Source of the DNA: Burkholderiaceae bacterium | GTDB lineage: Bacteria; Pseudomonadota; Gammaproteobacteria; Burkholderiales; Burkholderiaceae_C | Reading direction: 5' to 3' | DNA: 55,537 bases | NCBI GenBank assembly: GCA_030653255.1 | Contig: JAURZS010000111.1 | Span: forward strand, 1-55,537 | Shown here: positions 37,453 to 46,048 of the stretch, in pieces | Layout of the letters: every line of letters begins with the position of its first letter | How positions within the stretch are numbered: the first letter of the stretch is position 1 | Notes under the pieces: generated by a model | Seen by the model: only the letters and a program-made list of their open reading frames with translations | Databases searched by the model: none | Told to the model about the DNA's origin: nothing | Position numbers and translations under genes: made by a program

Positions 37453-38421
37453 CTATTGCGCCTTGATGTTGCCCTTGCGGATCACCTCGCGCCACTTGCG
37501 CTGCTCCGAGGCCATGAAGGCACCGAACTCGGCAGGCGTGCCGAACGCCGGTTCGGCATTGATCTTTTTGAGCTGTGCCTTGCCTGCTTCGGACTGCATC
37601 ACCTTGGCCATGATCTCGTTCATGCGGTTCACGATCGGCTGCGGTGTTCCCGCCGGCGCCACGATGCCGAGCCAGGAGTAGACGTTGTAACCCTTGACGC
37701 CAGCCTCTTCCATGGTCGGGACATTGGGCAGCGATTCGCTGCGCTTGGCACCTGTCACCGCCAGAGGACGCAAGGAGCCCGCTTCAATGTGCTTGATCGC
37801 CAGGGGGATGTTGGCAAACATCATCGGCACATGGCCGCCTGTCAGGTCGACCATCGCGGGTGCGGCGCCCTTGTAGGGCACATGAATGATGTCGATCCCC
37901 ACCGCCTGCTTGAACAGCTCACCCGACAGATGGTGCGACTGCCCGACGCCCGCCGAGGCATAGCCCATTTTGCCCGGCTGCTGCTTGGCCAGCGCGATCA
38001 GCTGCTGCACATTCTGCGCAGGCACCGAAGGATGGACCACCAGCACATTGTGGAACAGGACCACATACGCCACCGGCACGAAATCCCGGGCGACGTCGTA
38101 GCTCAAGTTGGGATCGAGTCCGGAGTTGATCGCCAGATTGCCGACATTGCCCATGAGAAATGTGTAGCCATCGGGCGCCGACTGCGCCACATGCTTGCTG
38201 GCGACGATGCCGCCTGCGCCGCCCCGATGCTCCATCACCAGGGGTTGCCCCAGGTCCTTGCGCACCTGCTCACCCAGCAGTTGCACGAACACGTCCGTCA
38301 GGCCGCCAGGCGCAGCGGGCACGACCATGGTGATCGGGCGCACAGGATAGTTTTGCGACATCGCCGGCGCAGTCGCGCCGATCAGTGAAGCCATGATGAA
38401 CAGGCGCAGTAACTTCTGCAT
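37453..38421 (-). CDS. Bug family periplasmic solute-binding receptor
   Basis: The 322-residue product begins MQKLLRLFIMASLIGATAPAM, a signal peptide, then QNYPVRPITMVVPAAPGGLTDV at the mature start. AQSAPDGYTFLMGNVG and AYASAGVG-like GYASAGVGQSHHLSGEL follow. GGAGA precedes the ATG at 38421. It probably captures the carboxylate substrate of the enzymes around it. The tripartite membrane subunits are not encoded here. The 151-bp region upstream holds no gene; it contains a small palindrome but no convincing promoter. Confidence 0.92.
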   Translation of the reverse strand: MQKLLRLFIMASLIGATAPAMSQNYPVRPITMVVPAAPGGLTDVFVQLLGEQVRKDLGQPLVMEHRGGAGGIVASKHVAQSAPDGYTFLMGNVGNLAINSGLDPNLSYDVARDFVPVAYVVLFHNVLVVHPSVPAQNVQQLIALAKQQPGKMGYASAGVGQSHHLSGELFKQAVGIDIIHVPYKGAAPAMVDLTGGHVPMMFANIPLAIKHIEAGSLRPLAVTGAKRSESLPNVPTMEEAGVKGYNVYSWLGIVAPAGTPQPIVNRMNEIMAKVMQSEAGKAQLKKINAEPAFGTPAEFGAFMASEQRKWREVIRKGNIKAQ

Positions 38422-38572
38422 GAGAAAGGTCTCCTTGAATTGAGCCGGCTGAATGCCGCCGACCATTGACCTACCGGATAGTATCCATTCGGCCCCTGAG
38501 CCCTATTGGTGAAATCCCGTGTATGGGGCCAATGCCCGCACACTCCGAGGCAGACACGCAAGCCCGGCCGGA

Positions 38573-39796
38573 CTAAACCACGCCCCGGTCACGCAGCTGC
38601 GCCACACGCTCTGCGGACAGCCCCAACGCGCCTCGCAGAACCTCTTCGGTGTGCTCACCCAGCATCGGCGAGGCGCGGCCGTAGGCAATGGGCGTATCGG
38701 AAAAGCGGATGGGATTGGCCACGCCCGGCGCATCCACGCCCGAGCCGTGCGGCAGCGAAACCTTGAGTTGCCGGTGCCGGACCTGCGGGTCGTCGAACAC
38801 CTGCTGCAGATTGTTGATCGGGCCGCAAGGCACGTTGGCCGCCTCCATCATGTGCACCCACTCGCCCATGGGACGCGCCAGCATGGCCTGCGCCACCTGC
38901 GGAATGAGCAGTTCGCGGTTGATGCTGCGCTGGGCCGAAGTGACGAACAGCGGATCGGTGGCCAGTTCCGGACGGCCGATCAATTTGCAGAAAGTGGCGT
39001 ACTGCGTGTCGTTGCCGATGGCAACGATGATCTCCCCCTCCTTGCAACGGAACACCTGGTAGGGAACCATGTTGGAGTGACTGTTGCCCAGCCGCTGGGG
39101 CAGTTTTTCCGAGAGAAAGTAATTCATGACCGCGCATCCCGTCACGTTGACCAGGCAGTCCAGCAGCGCGATGTCGATGTACTGGCCTTTGCCGCTGACG
39201 TTGCGATGCTCCAGCGCCGCGACGATGGCGGTGGACGCATAGATGCCGGTGACGATGTCGGTGATCGGAATGCCCGTCTTCAGCGGCCCGCCGCCCGGCT
39301 CGCCATCTGGCAAGCCGGTGATGCTCATCAGCCCGCCCATGCCCTGGAAGATGTAGTCATAGCCAGGCAAAGGGGCGTAGGGCCCGGACTGGCCAAAGCC
39401 CGTCACCGAGCAATACACCAGCCGCGGGTTGATCGCGCGCAGCTCGTCGGGACCCAGGCCGTAGCGCGCCAGCGTTCCGACCTTGTAGTTCTCCACCACA
39501 ACGTCGGCGCTCTTCGCCAGCTCCCGCACGATCTCCTGGCCCTCGGGTGTCGCGATGTCCAGCGTCACTGACTTTTTGCCGCGGTTGGCGCTCAGGAAAT
39601 AGGCCGCGTCGCGCGTCGGCTTGCCCTGCGCGTCTTTCAGGAACGGCGGCCCCCAGCCGCGAAGGTCATCGCCCGCGCCCGGCCGCTCAATCTTGATCAC
39701 CTGTGCGCCCATGTCCGCCAGGATCTGCGTCGCCCAAGGGCCCGCCAGTACGCGCGTGAGGTCCAGCACCTTGATGTGACCGAGTGCCTGATTCAT
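38573..39796 (-). CDS. Family III CoA-transferase (CaiB/BaiF)
   Basis: The 407-residue enzyme has the typical start IKVLDLTRVLAGPWATQILADMG and SANRGKKSVTLDIATPEG. SVTGFGQSGPYAPLPGYDYIFQG follows, with the candidate catalytic aspartate near residue 180 in IPITDIVTGIYAS. It should activate an organic acid with CoA, often from succinyl-CoA. Its start overlaps the stop of the alpha/beta hydrolase gene by four bases, so the two products are made together. This pairing suggests hydrolysis of an ester or lactone followed by CoA activation of the resulting acid. Confidence 0.94.
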   Translation of the reverse strand: MNQALGHIKVLDLTRVLAGPWATQILADMGAQVIKIERPGAGDDLRGWGPPFLKDAQGKPTRDAAYFLSANRGKKSVTLDIATPEGQEIVRELAKSADVVVENYKVGTLARYGLGPDELRAINPRLVYCSVTGFGQSGPYAPLPGYDYIFQGMGGLMSITGLPDGEPGGGPLKTGIPITDIVTGIYASTAIVAALEHRNVSGKGQYIDIALLDCLVNVTGCAVMNYFLSEKLPQRLGNSHSNMVPYQVFRCKEGEIIVAIGNDTQYATFCKLIGRPELATDPLFVTSAQRSINRELLIPQVAQAMLARPMGEWVHMMEAANVPCGPINNLQQVFDDPQVRHRQLKVSLPHGSGVDAPGVANPIRFSDTPIAYGRASPMLGEHTEEVLRGALGLSAERVAQLRDRGVV

Positions 39797-40701
39797 TGTC
39801 GAGTTCCCATGTTCATTTTCTTGCGTAGAAAGTCCGCGGCTTCCCGCAATGCCTGATCCGCTTCATCGAGCCGTCCCGCGAAAAGCTGGAAGGTATGGAT
39901 CATGTCCGGCCAGACTGTCAGGCGCGCATCCACACCTTGCGCGATGGCGCGCTGCGTCAGTTGCACGGCGTCGCCATGCAGGACTTCACCGCTGCCGACC
40001 TGCACCAGCAGCGGCGGCAGCCCTGCCAGGTTGGCGTGAACGGGTGAAGCCAGCGGATCGCGCGGATTGCCTGCCCGCCCCAGATAGGCGCGCGCCATCA
40101 GCAGCAGGTTCTGGCGCTGCGTGACCGGGTCGCGTTGCGCGTTGTGGCTGAAGGACGCATCGGTCGCTTCCATATCAACCCAGGGCGACATGGCCACCGC
40201 CGCCGCCGGCTGCGTCATAGAGCGTTCACGCAACAGGGTCATCAGAGCGATGATCAGCCCGCCACCGGCAGAGTCGCCGCACAGGGCGATGTGCTTCGCG
40301 TCCACCCCTTGCTGCGTCAGCCAGCGCCAGGCCGTGAACGCGTCGTCCACGGCCGCCGGGAATTTATGCTCGGGTGCCATTCGATAATCGACGCCGAGAA
40401 CGCGGCAGCCCGTATCGAGCGACAGCGCTGCCATCGCATTGAAATGGGAGTCGGTGGAACCGATCTGGTAACCGCCACCGTGCAAGTACAGGATGGTGCG
40501 GTCTTCACGCGCCGCCCTCGCGCGGATCCAGCGGCAGCGCACACCATCGGCATCCACATCCTGTGCTGCGGCGTCGATGCGTGTGAGGGTCAGAAACGCA
40601 TCCCATTCGCTTCGCATCTGGGCGATGCCCACGCCCGCGCTCCAGCCCGCATACAGTTCGCGAAAGCCCGCCTTGATGGCGTCCAGTTGTTCAAGCGACA
40701 T
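39793..40701 (-). CDS. Alpha/beta hydrolase, hormone-sensitive lipase type
   Basis: The 302-residue esterase has the oxyanion-hole motif HGGGYQIGS (residues 74-82) and the nucleophile elbow GDSAGGGL with Ser144. The catalytic acid lies near the WPDMIHTFQLF segment, with the histidine in the same motif. It hydrolyses short-chain esters or lactones in the cytoplasm. The gene follows the flavin hydroxylase (24 bp) and overlaps the CoA-transferase by four bases. No signal peptide is present. Confidence 0.93.
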   Translation of the reverse strand: MSLEQLDAIKAGFRELYAGWSAGVGIAQMRSEWDAFLTLTRIDAAAQDVDADGVRCRWIRARAAREDRTILYLHGGGYQIGSTDSHFNAMAALSLDTGCRVLGVDYRMAPEHKFPAAVDDAFTAWRWLTQQGVDAKHIALCGDSAGGGLIIALMTLLRERSMTQPAAAVAMSPWVDMEATDASFSHNAQRDPVTQRQNLLLMARAYLGRAGNPRDPLASPVHANLAGLPPLLVQVGSGEVLHGDAVQLTQRAIAQGVDARLTVWPDMIHTFQLFAGRLDEADQALREAADFLRKKMNMGTRQ

Positions 40702-40725
40702 GGTTACGCGCCCCAGTGCCTGACG

Positions 40726-41958
40726 CTACCAGGCGCGCAAGGCGCGCCACGCGTCATCCTCGCCGCGCGCAGCCAGTTCGGCGTCGTAGCCGAACAGCCA
40801 TTCCTGCTGAGGCAGGTAGCTGCCTTTGAACTTGGCGTCGTATTCGCGCAAGCGCGCGTTGCGCCGCGCCACTTCGGTCGGTTCGCTCATGTGGAACCGC
40901 TTCTCGGCGATGCGTGACTGCGTCTGCACGCGCGTGGCGCGGTCCAGGCGCAACTGCTGGTATCTGTCCAGCGCCGCGTCGATCTTTCCTCCAGACATCT
41001 GGAGAACGCGTGCCAGCACCCAGGCATCTTCCATGCTCTGCACGGCACCTTGCGCGTGGTAGGGCAGCATGGCATGCGCCGCATCGCCCATCAGCACCAC
41101 GCGGCCATTCACCCAGCGATTCAGCGGCTCGCGGTCATACAGGGCCGTGACGAAAAGACTGGGGGTCAGTTTGACCAGATCGTGCACTTCCGAGTTCCAG
41201 CCTTTGTACTCCTGCAGCACCTCGTCCACGGTGGCCGTCGCCGACCAGGATTCCTTCCTGTTGGCCGGCGAGCTGCCGATGCAGATCCAGTTGATTTTCC
41301 GCCCGCCGCTGACGTAATAGACGACCACGCTGTGACCCGGCCCCATCCAGATATGGGCCGATGGGCTGATGCCCAGATGCGCCGCGTCCCGGGCGTCGAC
41401 CATGCCGCGCCATGCCACACAGCCTGAGGACAGCGGCGCGTCGGCCTGAAAGAGCTGGCCGCGAACCAGTGAGTGGATGCCATCGGCGCCGACCAGTACA
41501 TCGCCTTCCTCGGTCGAGCCGTCGGCCAGATGCGCGATGACCCGCTCGCCTTTTTGTTCAACAGAAATGAGTTTGCGCCCCAGCGAGACGCGGCCTGGCA
41601 AGAGACTGTCCGTCAGCACGGCCAGCAGATCGGCGCGGTGCGCGTGGTAGTACGGCGCGCCGAAATGCTCGGCTATCTGCGGCATCAGCGGGCTGCTCAT
41701 CAGCACTTCGCCCGTCTGCCAGTCCCGGTAAAGCAGCTCACGCGGCTGGAACGCCACCTTCGCCAGCGCATCGTGCACGCCCAGCGCCTTCAGCACCGCA
41801 ACGCCGTTGGGGCTCAGCTGCACGCCCGCGCCCACTTCCTTCAGTGAACCGGCTTGCTCCAGCACCAGGCAGTCAATGTCCAGCCGTTGCAGTGCCAACG
41901 CCAGTGCAGCTCCACCGATTCCGCAGCCGGCAATGATGACCCGCATCCCACCGCTCAT
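40726..41958 (-). CDS. FAD-dependent aromatic monooxygenase
   Basis: The 410-residue protein is a group A flavin hydroxylase. The dinucleotide-binding GCGIGG lies at residues 11-16, the DG motif at VLVGADGIHSLVRGQLF, and the FAD-ribityl GD motif at RVVLMGDAAHAMLPYHAQG. It resembles salicylate or 3-hydroxybenzoate hydroxylases in organisation, using NAD(P)H and oxygen to hydroxylate a phenolic acid or related ring. The exact substrate cannot be read. The ATG at 41958 overlaps the Bug receptor stop codon (TGATG), so uptake and first oxidation are coupled. Confidence 0.92.
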   Translation of the reverse strand: MSGGMRVIIAGCGIGGAALALALQRLDIDCLVLEQAGSLKEVGAGVQLSPNGVAVLKALGVHDALAKVAFQPRELLYRDWQTGEVLMSSPLMPQIAEHFGAPYYHAHRADLLAVLTDSLLPGRVSLGRKLISVEQKGERVIAHLADGSTEEGDVLVGADGIHSLVRGQLFQADAPLSSGCVAWRGMVDARDAAHLGISPSAHIWMGPGHSVVVYYVSGGRKINWICIGSSPANRKESWSATATVDEVLQEYKGWNSEVHDLVKLTPSLFVTALYDREPLNRWVNGRVVLMGDAAHAMLPYHAQGAVQSMEDAWVLARVLQMSGGKIDAALDRYQQLRLDRATRVQTQSRIAEKRFHMSEPTEVARRNARLREYDAKFKGSYLPQQEWLFGYDAELAARGEDDAWRALRAW

Positions 41959-42932
41959 CACTCAGCCTTGAGCCCGATGGCCTGCACCATGGGGGCGATC
42001 TTGGCGCTCTGCGACTGGATGAACTGCATGAGCTGGGCATTGGTGATCAGCCAGGGCTCGGCGCCGCGGCTGCGCAGGAATTCTGCGAACTCCGGTGCCG
42101 ACACCACGGAGCGCGTGCTGTCTTCCAGTTTCTTCAACACATCGCGCGGAGTGCCTGGCGTGGCGAAGAAGGCAATCCACACCGGCAAATCGGAGTTCCT
42201 GGATCCTGCCTCCACCGTGGTCTGAATATTGGGGAAGGCGGGAATGCGGTCAGCCTGCAATACCCCCAGCGCCTTCACCTCACCCGAGCGGATGCGCTGC
42301 TGCGCACTGAACAAAGTGATGAACGCGACATCCACCTGCTTGCCCATCAGCGCCAGGTAGACCGGCGCATCGCCTCTGTACGGCACATGCGTGACCTCGA
42401 TGCCCATGTCTTTCTTGAAGATCTCCATGCCCAGGTGTGCGCTGGAGCCCACGCCGAAGGACCCATAGTTCAAAGTGCCCGGTCTGGCCTTGGCAAGTCT
42501 CACCAGGTCGGCCAGCGAGCTTCCGGGGAAATCAGGCCGCGCCACCAGTACCGTCGGCGCTGTATTGATCGGCGAAATCGGCAGCAGGCTGGCGATGTCG
42601 AAGTTCAGATTCTTGTACAGATGGGGCGCGACGGTCAGGCCGGTGTTCGAGCCCAGCAGCAGCGTGTACCCGTCGGGGGGAGCCTGCGCCACCGTTTGCA
42701 TCGCCACGATATGGCCGGCGCTCGGCTTGTTGTCGATGATCACCTGCTGGCCCAGCTTGTCGGCCAGCCCTTTGGCGACCTGGCGCGCGATGACATCCGT
42801 GATGCCGCCCGGCCCGAAGGGCACGATGATGCGAATCGGCTTGACGGGGAAATCCGTCGCCGACGCCAGCGGCGTCGACACGATGGCGGTTGCGCACAGA
42901 AGTGCGGCAAAAAAGGTTTGCACGCGGCTCAT
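41958..42932 (-). CDS. Bug family periplasmic solute-binding receptor
   Basis: The 324-residue product has a signal peptide (MSRVQTFFAALLCATAIVST) and the mature start FPVKPIRIIVPFGPGGITDVIAR. QAPPDGYTLLLGSNTG follows. It is the first gene of the IclR-divergent cluster, so it is probably the uptake receptor for the substrate of the hydroxylase encoded next. The ribosome binding site AAAGGAGACAAGG is strong and complementary over nine bases to the candidate small RNA of this window. tctAB genes are absent. Confidence 0.93.
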   Translation of the reverse strand: MSRVQTFFAALLCATAIVSTPLASATDFPVKPIRIIVPFGPGGITDVIARQVAKGLADKLGQQVIIDNKPSAGHIVAMQTVAQAPPDGYTLLLGSNTGLTVAPHLYKNLNFDIASLLPISPINTAPTVLVARPDFPGSSLADLVRLAKARPGTLNYGSFGVGSSAHLGMEIFKKDMGIEVTHVPYRGDAPVYLALMGKQVDVAFITLFSAQQRIRSGEVKALGVLQADRIPAFPNIQTTVEAGSRNSDLPVWIAFFATPGTPRDVLKKLEDSTRSVVSAPEFAEFLRSRGAEPWLITNAQLMQFIQSQSAKIAPMVQAIGLKAE

Positions 42933-42990
42933 CCTTGTCTCCTTTGGTTCGCAGGGATGCTAGAGCGAGGCGAGGCACGCGACCAGACAT

Positions 42991-43025
42991 GTTTTGACAT
43001 GCAGAACAGCGTTTTGATATGCTGA
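42991..43025. promoter_or_regulatory. Direct repeat, candidate IclR operator
   Basis: GTTTTGACATGCAGA (42991-43005) and GTTTTGATATGCTGA (43011-43025) are repeated with a period of exactly 20 bp, two helical turns. The first copy also contains the inverted repeat CATGT-TTTG-ACATG. The pair lies in the 96-bp gap between the IclR gene and the Bug receptor gene it faces. Confidence 0.5.
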
Positions 43026-43028
43026 CCC

Positions 43029-43796
43029 ATGGACATCAAAATCGGAGACCGGCAATTCGCCTCCACATTGGCCCGCGGCCTGCAGCTGCTGCGCTGCTTC
43101 ACACCCGAGTGCCCGGTGCTGGGCAACCGCGAGCTGTCCGACCTGAGCGGCCTGTCCAAGCCGACCGTCTCCCGCTTCACCTACACGCTCACGCAGCTGG
43201 GCTATTTGATGCCCGACCGCGACACGGGAAAATACCGGCTGAGCACGGCCGTTCTGACGCTGTCCTACCCGCTGCTGGCCAACATCTCGTTGCGCCAGGT
43301 GGTGCGCTTCCCCATGCGCAGGCTGGCCGACAAGCTGGGCGGTTCGGTGTCGCTGGGCATGCGCGACCGCCTGTCCATCGTCTATGTCGAGACCAGCCGC
43401 AGCCGCTCGGTGCAGGCGCAGCGCTATTCGGACATCGGCATGTCGCACCCCATCATCGCCACCTCCATTGGTCGCGCCTACCTCGCCGGCTGTACGCCGG
43501 AGCAACGCAAGACACTGCTCAACGAGATCAAGGTCAAGACGCCGGACGACTGGAGGAAATACTACGCCCGCGCGATGGAAATGATCGAGATCTGGCGCAC
43601 GCTGGGATTCTGCTATTCCTACGGCGGGTACCGCCCGGATGTCTGTACGGTGGGGGCGCCCTACCGGCACGACGCGCGCGGAGAACTCTATGTCTTCAAC
43701 TGCGTTCTGGGCGCCCACGTCGTCAAGCCGGGACAGCTTGAAAAAGAAGTGGGGCCGCAATTGCTGGAGATGATCTCCACCATGAATTACGGCTAG
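43029..43796 (+). CDS. IclR family transcriptional regulator
   Basis: The 255-residue regulator has an N-terminal winged helix-turn-helix (NRELSDLSGLSKPTVSRFTYTL) and a C-terminal effector domain with GGSVSLGMRDRLSIVYVE and the conserved segment GRAYLAG. IclR proteins respond to small aromatic or aliphatic acids and usually control a divergent catabolic operon. Here that would be the Bug-hydroxylase-hydrolase-CoA-transferase cluster. The ATG at 43029 follows the repeated operator by only a few bases, consistent with autoregulation. Confidence 0.94.
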   Translation: MDIKIGDRQFASTLARGLQLLRCFTPECPVLGNRELSDLSGLSKPTVSRFTYTLTQLGYLMPDRDTGKYRLSTAVLTLSYPLLANISLRQVVRFPMRRLADKLGGSVSLGMRDRLSIVYVETSRSRSVQAQRYSDIGMSHPIIATSIGRAYLAGCTPEQRKTLLNEIKVKTPDDWRKYYARAMEMIEIWRTLGFCYSYGGYRPDVCTVGAPYRHDARGELYVFNCVLGAHVVKPGQLEKEVGPQLLEMISTMNYG

Positions 43797-43805
43797 GCGC
43801 GGTGT

Positions 43806-44810
43806 CTACCGCGCGGCCCGCAGCGCTTCCTCTGCCAGCCGCGCCGCCTGCGCCATGTCGGGCGTCGCGCAGGCCGCGATGTATTCGCGCCGCAGCCGGC
43901 TGACCAGTTCGGCCACAGCGGGAACATCGTCGATCAGATCGATGCCCTGGCCCGCGCTCCACAGGTCCTTCCAGGGCCGGGCCGCCTGCGGCAGGTGACT
44001 GTGGCCCAGGCCTTTGCCTTGCGGCTGGGGCAGCCGGTCCGGCTCCAGCCCCCGCGCCTGCAGGGACGGCACCAGCCAGTTGGCCGGCACGCCGGAGATG
44101 GCGTTGGTGTACAAAAGGCTGGCCGAACCTTGCTCGACCAGCATCTGCTTGTAGCCCTGCGCCGCATCGGACTCCTGGGTGGCGATGAAACGCGTTCCCA
44201 TGTAGGCCAGATCCGCGCCGAGGATCTCGGCGGCACGCACGGCAGCGCCGCAGGACAGGGCGCCGGCCATGACGATCACGCCGTCGAAGATCGCGCGAAT
44301 GCGCGGCACCAGGGCCAGGTGGCTGATGGTGCCGGAGTGGCCACCGCCGCCGGCGCCGATGCAGATCAGGCCATCTGCGCCGGCGTCCATCGCCTTTTGG
44401 GCAAAGCGCATGCTGGTGACGTCATGGAACACCGGCAAGCCCCGCGCATGCACGCGCCGGATGAGCTCCGTCGGGTCGCCGGCGGCGCTGACGATGATCT
44501 CCACGCCGTGGCGCTGGCACACATCGAGATTGGCCTCCAGCGCCGCCGCATCCAGGCGGGTGCTCAGGTTCACTGCCACAGGCCCCACCGGCGCCGCCGG
44601 CCGGGCTTGTGAGAACGCCGTCAGATCGGCGCGTATGGTGCGCAGCCAGTCATCAAACTGGGCCAGGTCGGCCGCGTTCTGGCGCGGCAGGCCGGCAACA
44701 ATGCCCGCCTTGCAGGCCTCGCGCACCAGGGCCGGACCGGTCACGCTGAACATGGGCGAGCAGAACACCGGCAACGAGAGCCGGGAGCGAAGGCGGGCGG
44801 ACAAGTTCAT
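43806..44810 (-). CDS. Nitronate monooxygenase-like flavoprotein
   Basis: The 334-residue TIM-barrel flavoprotein begins LPVFCSPMFSVTGPALV. It shows ICIGAGGGGHSGTIS near residue 175 for the phosphate loop, and VIVMAGALSCGAAVRAAEILGADLAYMGTRF. Such proteins oxidise nitronates, but many family members have other, unknown roles. I chose the ATG at 44810 (MNLSARL). It lies at the 3' end of the acyl-CoA dehydrogenase cluster, so its natural substrate may be a by-product of that pathway. Convergent with the IclR gene. Confidence 0.88.
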   Translation of the reverse strand: MNLSARLRSRLSLPVFCSPMFSVTGPALVREACKAGIVAGLPRQNAADLAQFDDWLRTIRADLTAFSQARPAAPVGPVAVNLSTRLDAAALEANLDVCQRHGVEIIVSAAGDPTELIRRVHARGLPVFHDVTSMRFAQKAMDAGADGLICIGAGGGGHSGTISHLALVPRIRAIFDGVIVMAGALSCGAAVRAAEILGADLAYMGTRFIATQESDAAQGYKQMLVEQGSASLLYTNAISGVPANWLVPSLQARGLEPDRLPQPQGKGLGHSHLPQAARPWKDLWSAGQGIDLIDDVPAVAELVSRLRREYIAACATPDMAQAARLAEEALRAAR

Positions 44811-44855
44811 CGCAGGCTCCGGATTGAACAACGTGTCATGGCGCGCAGCAGGGCC

Positions 44856-46016
44856 TCAGAACGAGCGCGGCATGCCCAGCACGTGCTCGGCGACATACGA
44901 CAGGATGAGGTTGGTTGAAATCGGCGCCACCTGGTACAGGCGTGTTTCGCGGAATTTGCGCTCGATGTCGTATTCACAGGCAAAGCCGAATCCGCCGTGG
45001 TATTGGATGCAGGCGTTGGCCGCCTCCCAGCTGGCCTTGGCTGCGAGGTACTTGGCCATATTGGCTTCGGCGCCGCAGGGCTGGTGCGCATCGAACAAGG
45101 CGCAGGCCTTGAAGCGCATGAGGCTGGCCGCCTCCACTTCGATGAAAGTCTCCGCGATGGGGAACTGCACACCCTGGTTCTGGCCGATGGGGCGGCCAAA
45201 GACCACACGGTCTTTGACGTACTTCGTGACCCGGTCGATGAACCAGTAGCCGTCGCCGATGCATTCCGCGGCAATCAGCGTGCGTTCGGCATTCAGGCCG
45301 TCCAGGATGTACTTGAAGCCCTGGCCTTCCTCGCCGATCAGGTTCTCGGCGGGTATCTCCAGGTTTTCGAAGAACAGCTCATTGGTCTCGTGGTTCACCA
45401 TGTTGCGGATGGGCCGCACCGTCATGCCCGTCTTCTCGGCCTGGCGCAGATCGACCATGAAGATCGACATGCCTTCGGATTTTTTCCGGACATCGGCCAG
45501 CGGCGTGGTGCGGGCCAGCAGAATCATCCAGTCCGAATGCTGCACGCGCGAAATCCAGACCTTCTGGCCATTGATGACGTAACGGTCGCCTTTCTTAACC
45601 GCCGTGGTCTTGATCCGGGTGGTGTCGGTGCCGGTCGTGGGCTCGGTCACCCCCATGGACTGCAGACGCCACTCTCCGCTGGCGATCCGGGGCAAATAAA
45701 GCTCCTTCTGCGCCCGGGAGCCATGGCGCAGCAACGTGCCCATGTTGTACATCTGGCCATGACATGCGCCCGAGTTGCCGCCACTGCGGTTGATCTCTTC
45801 CATGATGACGGAGGCCTCGGTCAGGCCCAGGCCGGAGCCGCCGTAATCCTGCGGAATCAGCGCGGCCAGCCAGCCGGCCTTGGTGAGCGCATCCACAAAG
45901 GCCTCGGGGTAAGCGCGCTGCTCGTCGATCTGGCGGTGGTATTCGTCGGGAAACTGCGCGCAGAGTGCGCGCACGGCTTCCCGGATTTCCTGATGCTGTT
46001 CAGTCTTGTCTTGCAT
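44856..46016 (-). CDS. Acyl-CoA dehydrogenase
   Basis: The 386-residue flavoprotein has the N-terminal helical domain, the mid-domain signature QSMGVTEPTTGTDTT, GQKVWISRVQHSDW, and a C-terminal HGGFGFACEYDIERKFRE. The glutamate of ACEYD is at the catalytic-base position. It introduces the alpha-beta double bond into an acyl-CoA and passes electrons to ETF. The ATG at 46016 is preferred; the upstream frame has no homologous sequence. It follows two other acyl-CoA dehydrogenase genes, so it likely acts on a later intermediate. Confidence 0.93.
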   Translation of the reverse strand: MQDKTEQHQEIREAVRALCAQFPDEYHRQIDEQRAYPEAFVDALTKAGWLAALIPQDYGGSGLGLTEASVIMEEINRSGGNSGACHGQMYNMGTLLRHGSRAQKELYLPRIASGEWRLQSMGVTEPTTGTDTTRIKTTAVKKGDRYVINGQKVWISRVQHSDWMILLARTTPLADVRKKSEGMSIFMVDLRQAEKTGMTVRPIRNMVNHETNELFFENLEIPAENLIGEEGQGFKYILDGLNAERTLIAAECIGDGYWFIDRVTKYVKDRVVFGRPIGQNQGVQFPIAETFIEVEAASLMRFKACALFDAHQPCGAEANMAKYLAAKASWEAANACIQYHGGFGFACEYDIERKFRETRLYQVAPISTNLILSYVAEHVLGMPRSF

Positions 46017-46048
46017 ATCTGTCTGTCGGTCAAAGAGTCGGTGTGGGG

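Noticed and set aside
38476-38486. GGATAGTATCC, a short palindrome upstream of the Bug gene at 37.5 kb
   Set aside because: With five-base arms and no promoter elements at sensible distances, it is too likely to be chance.
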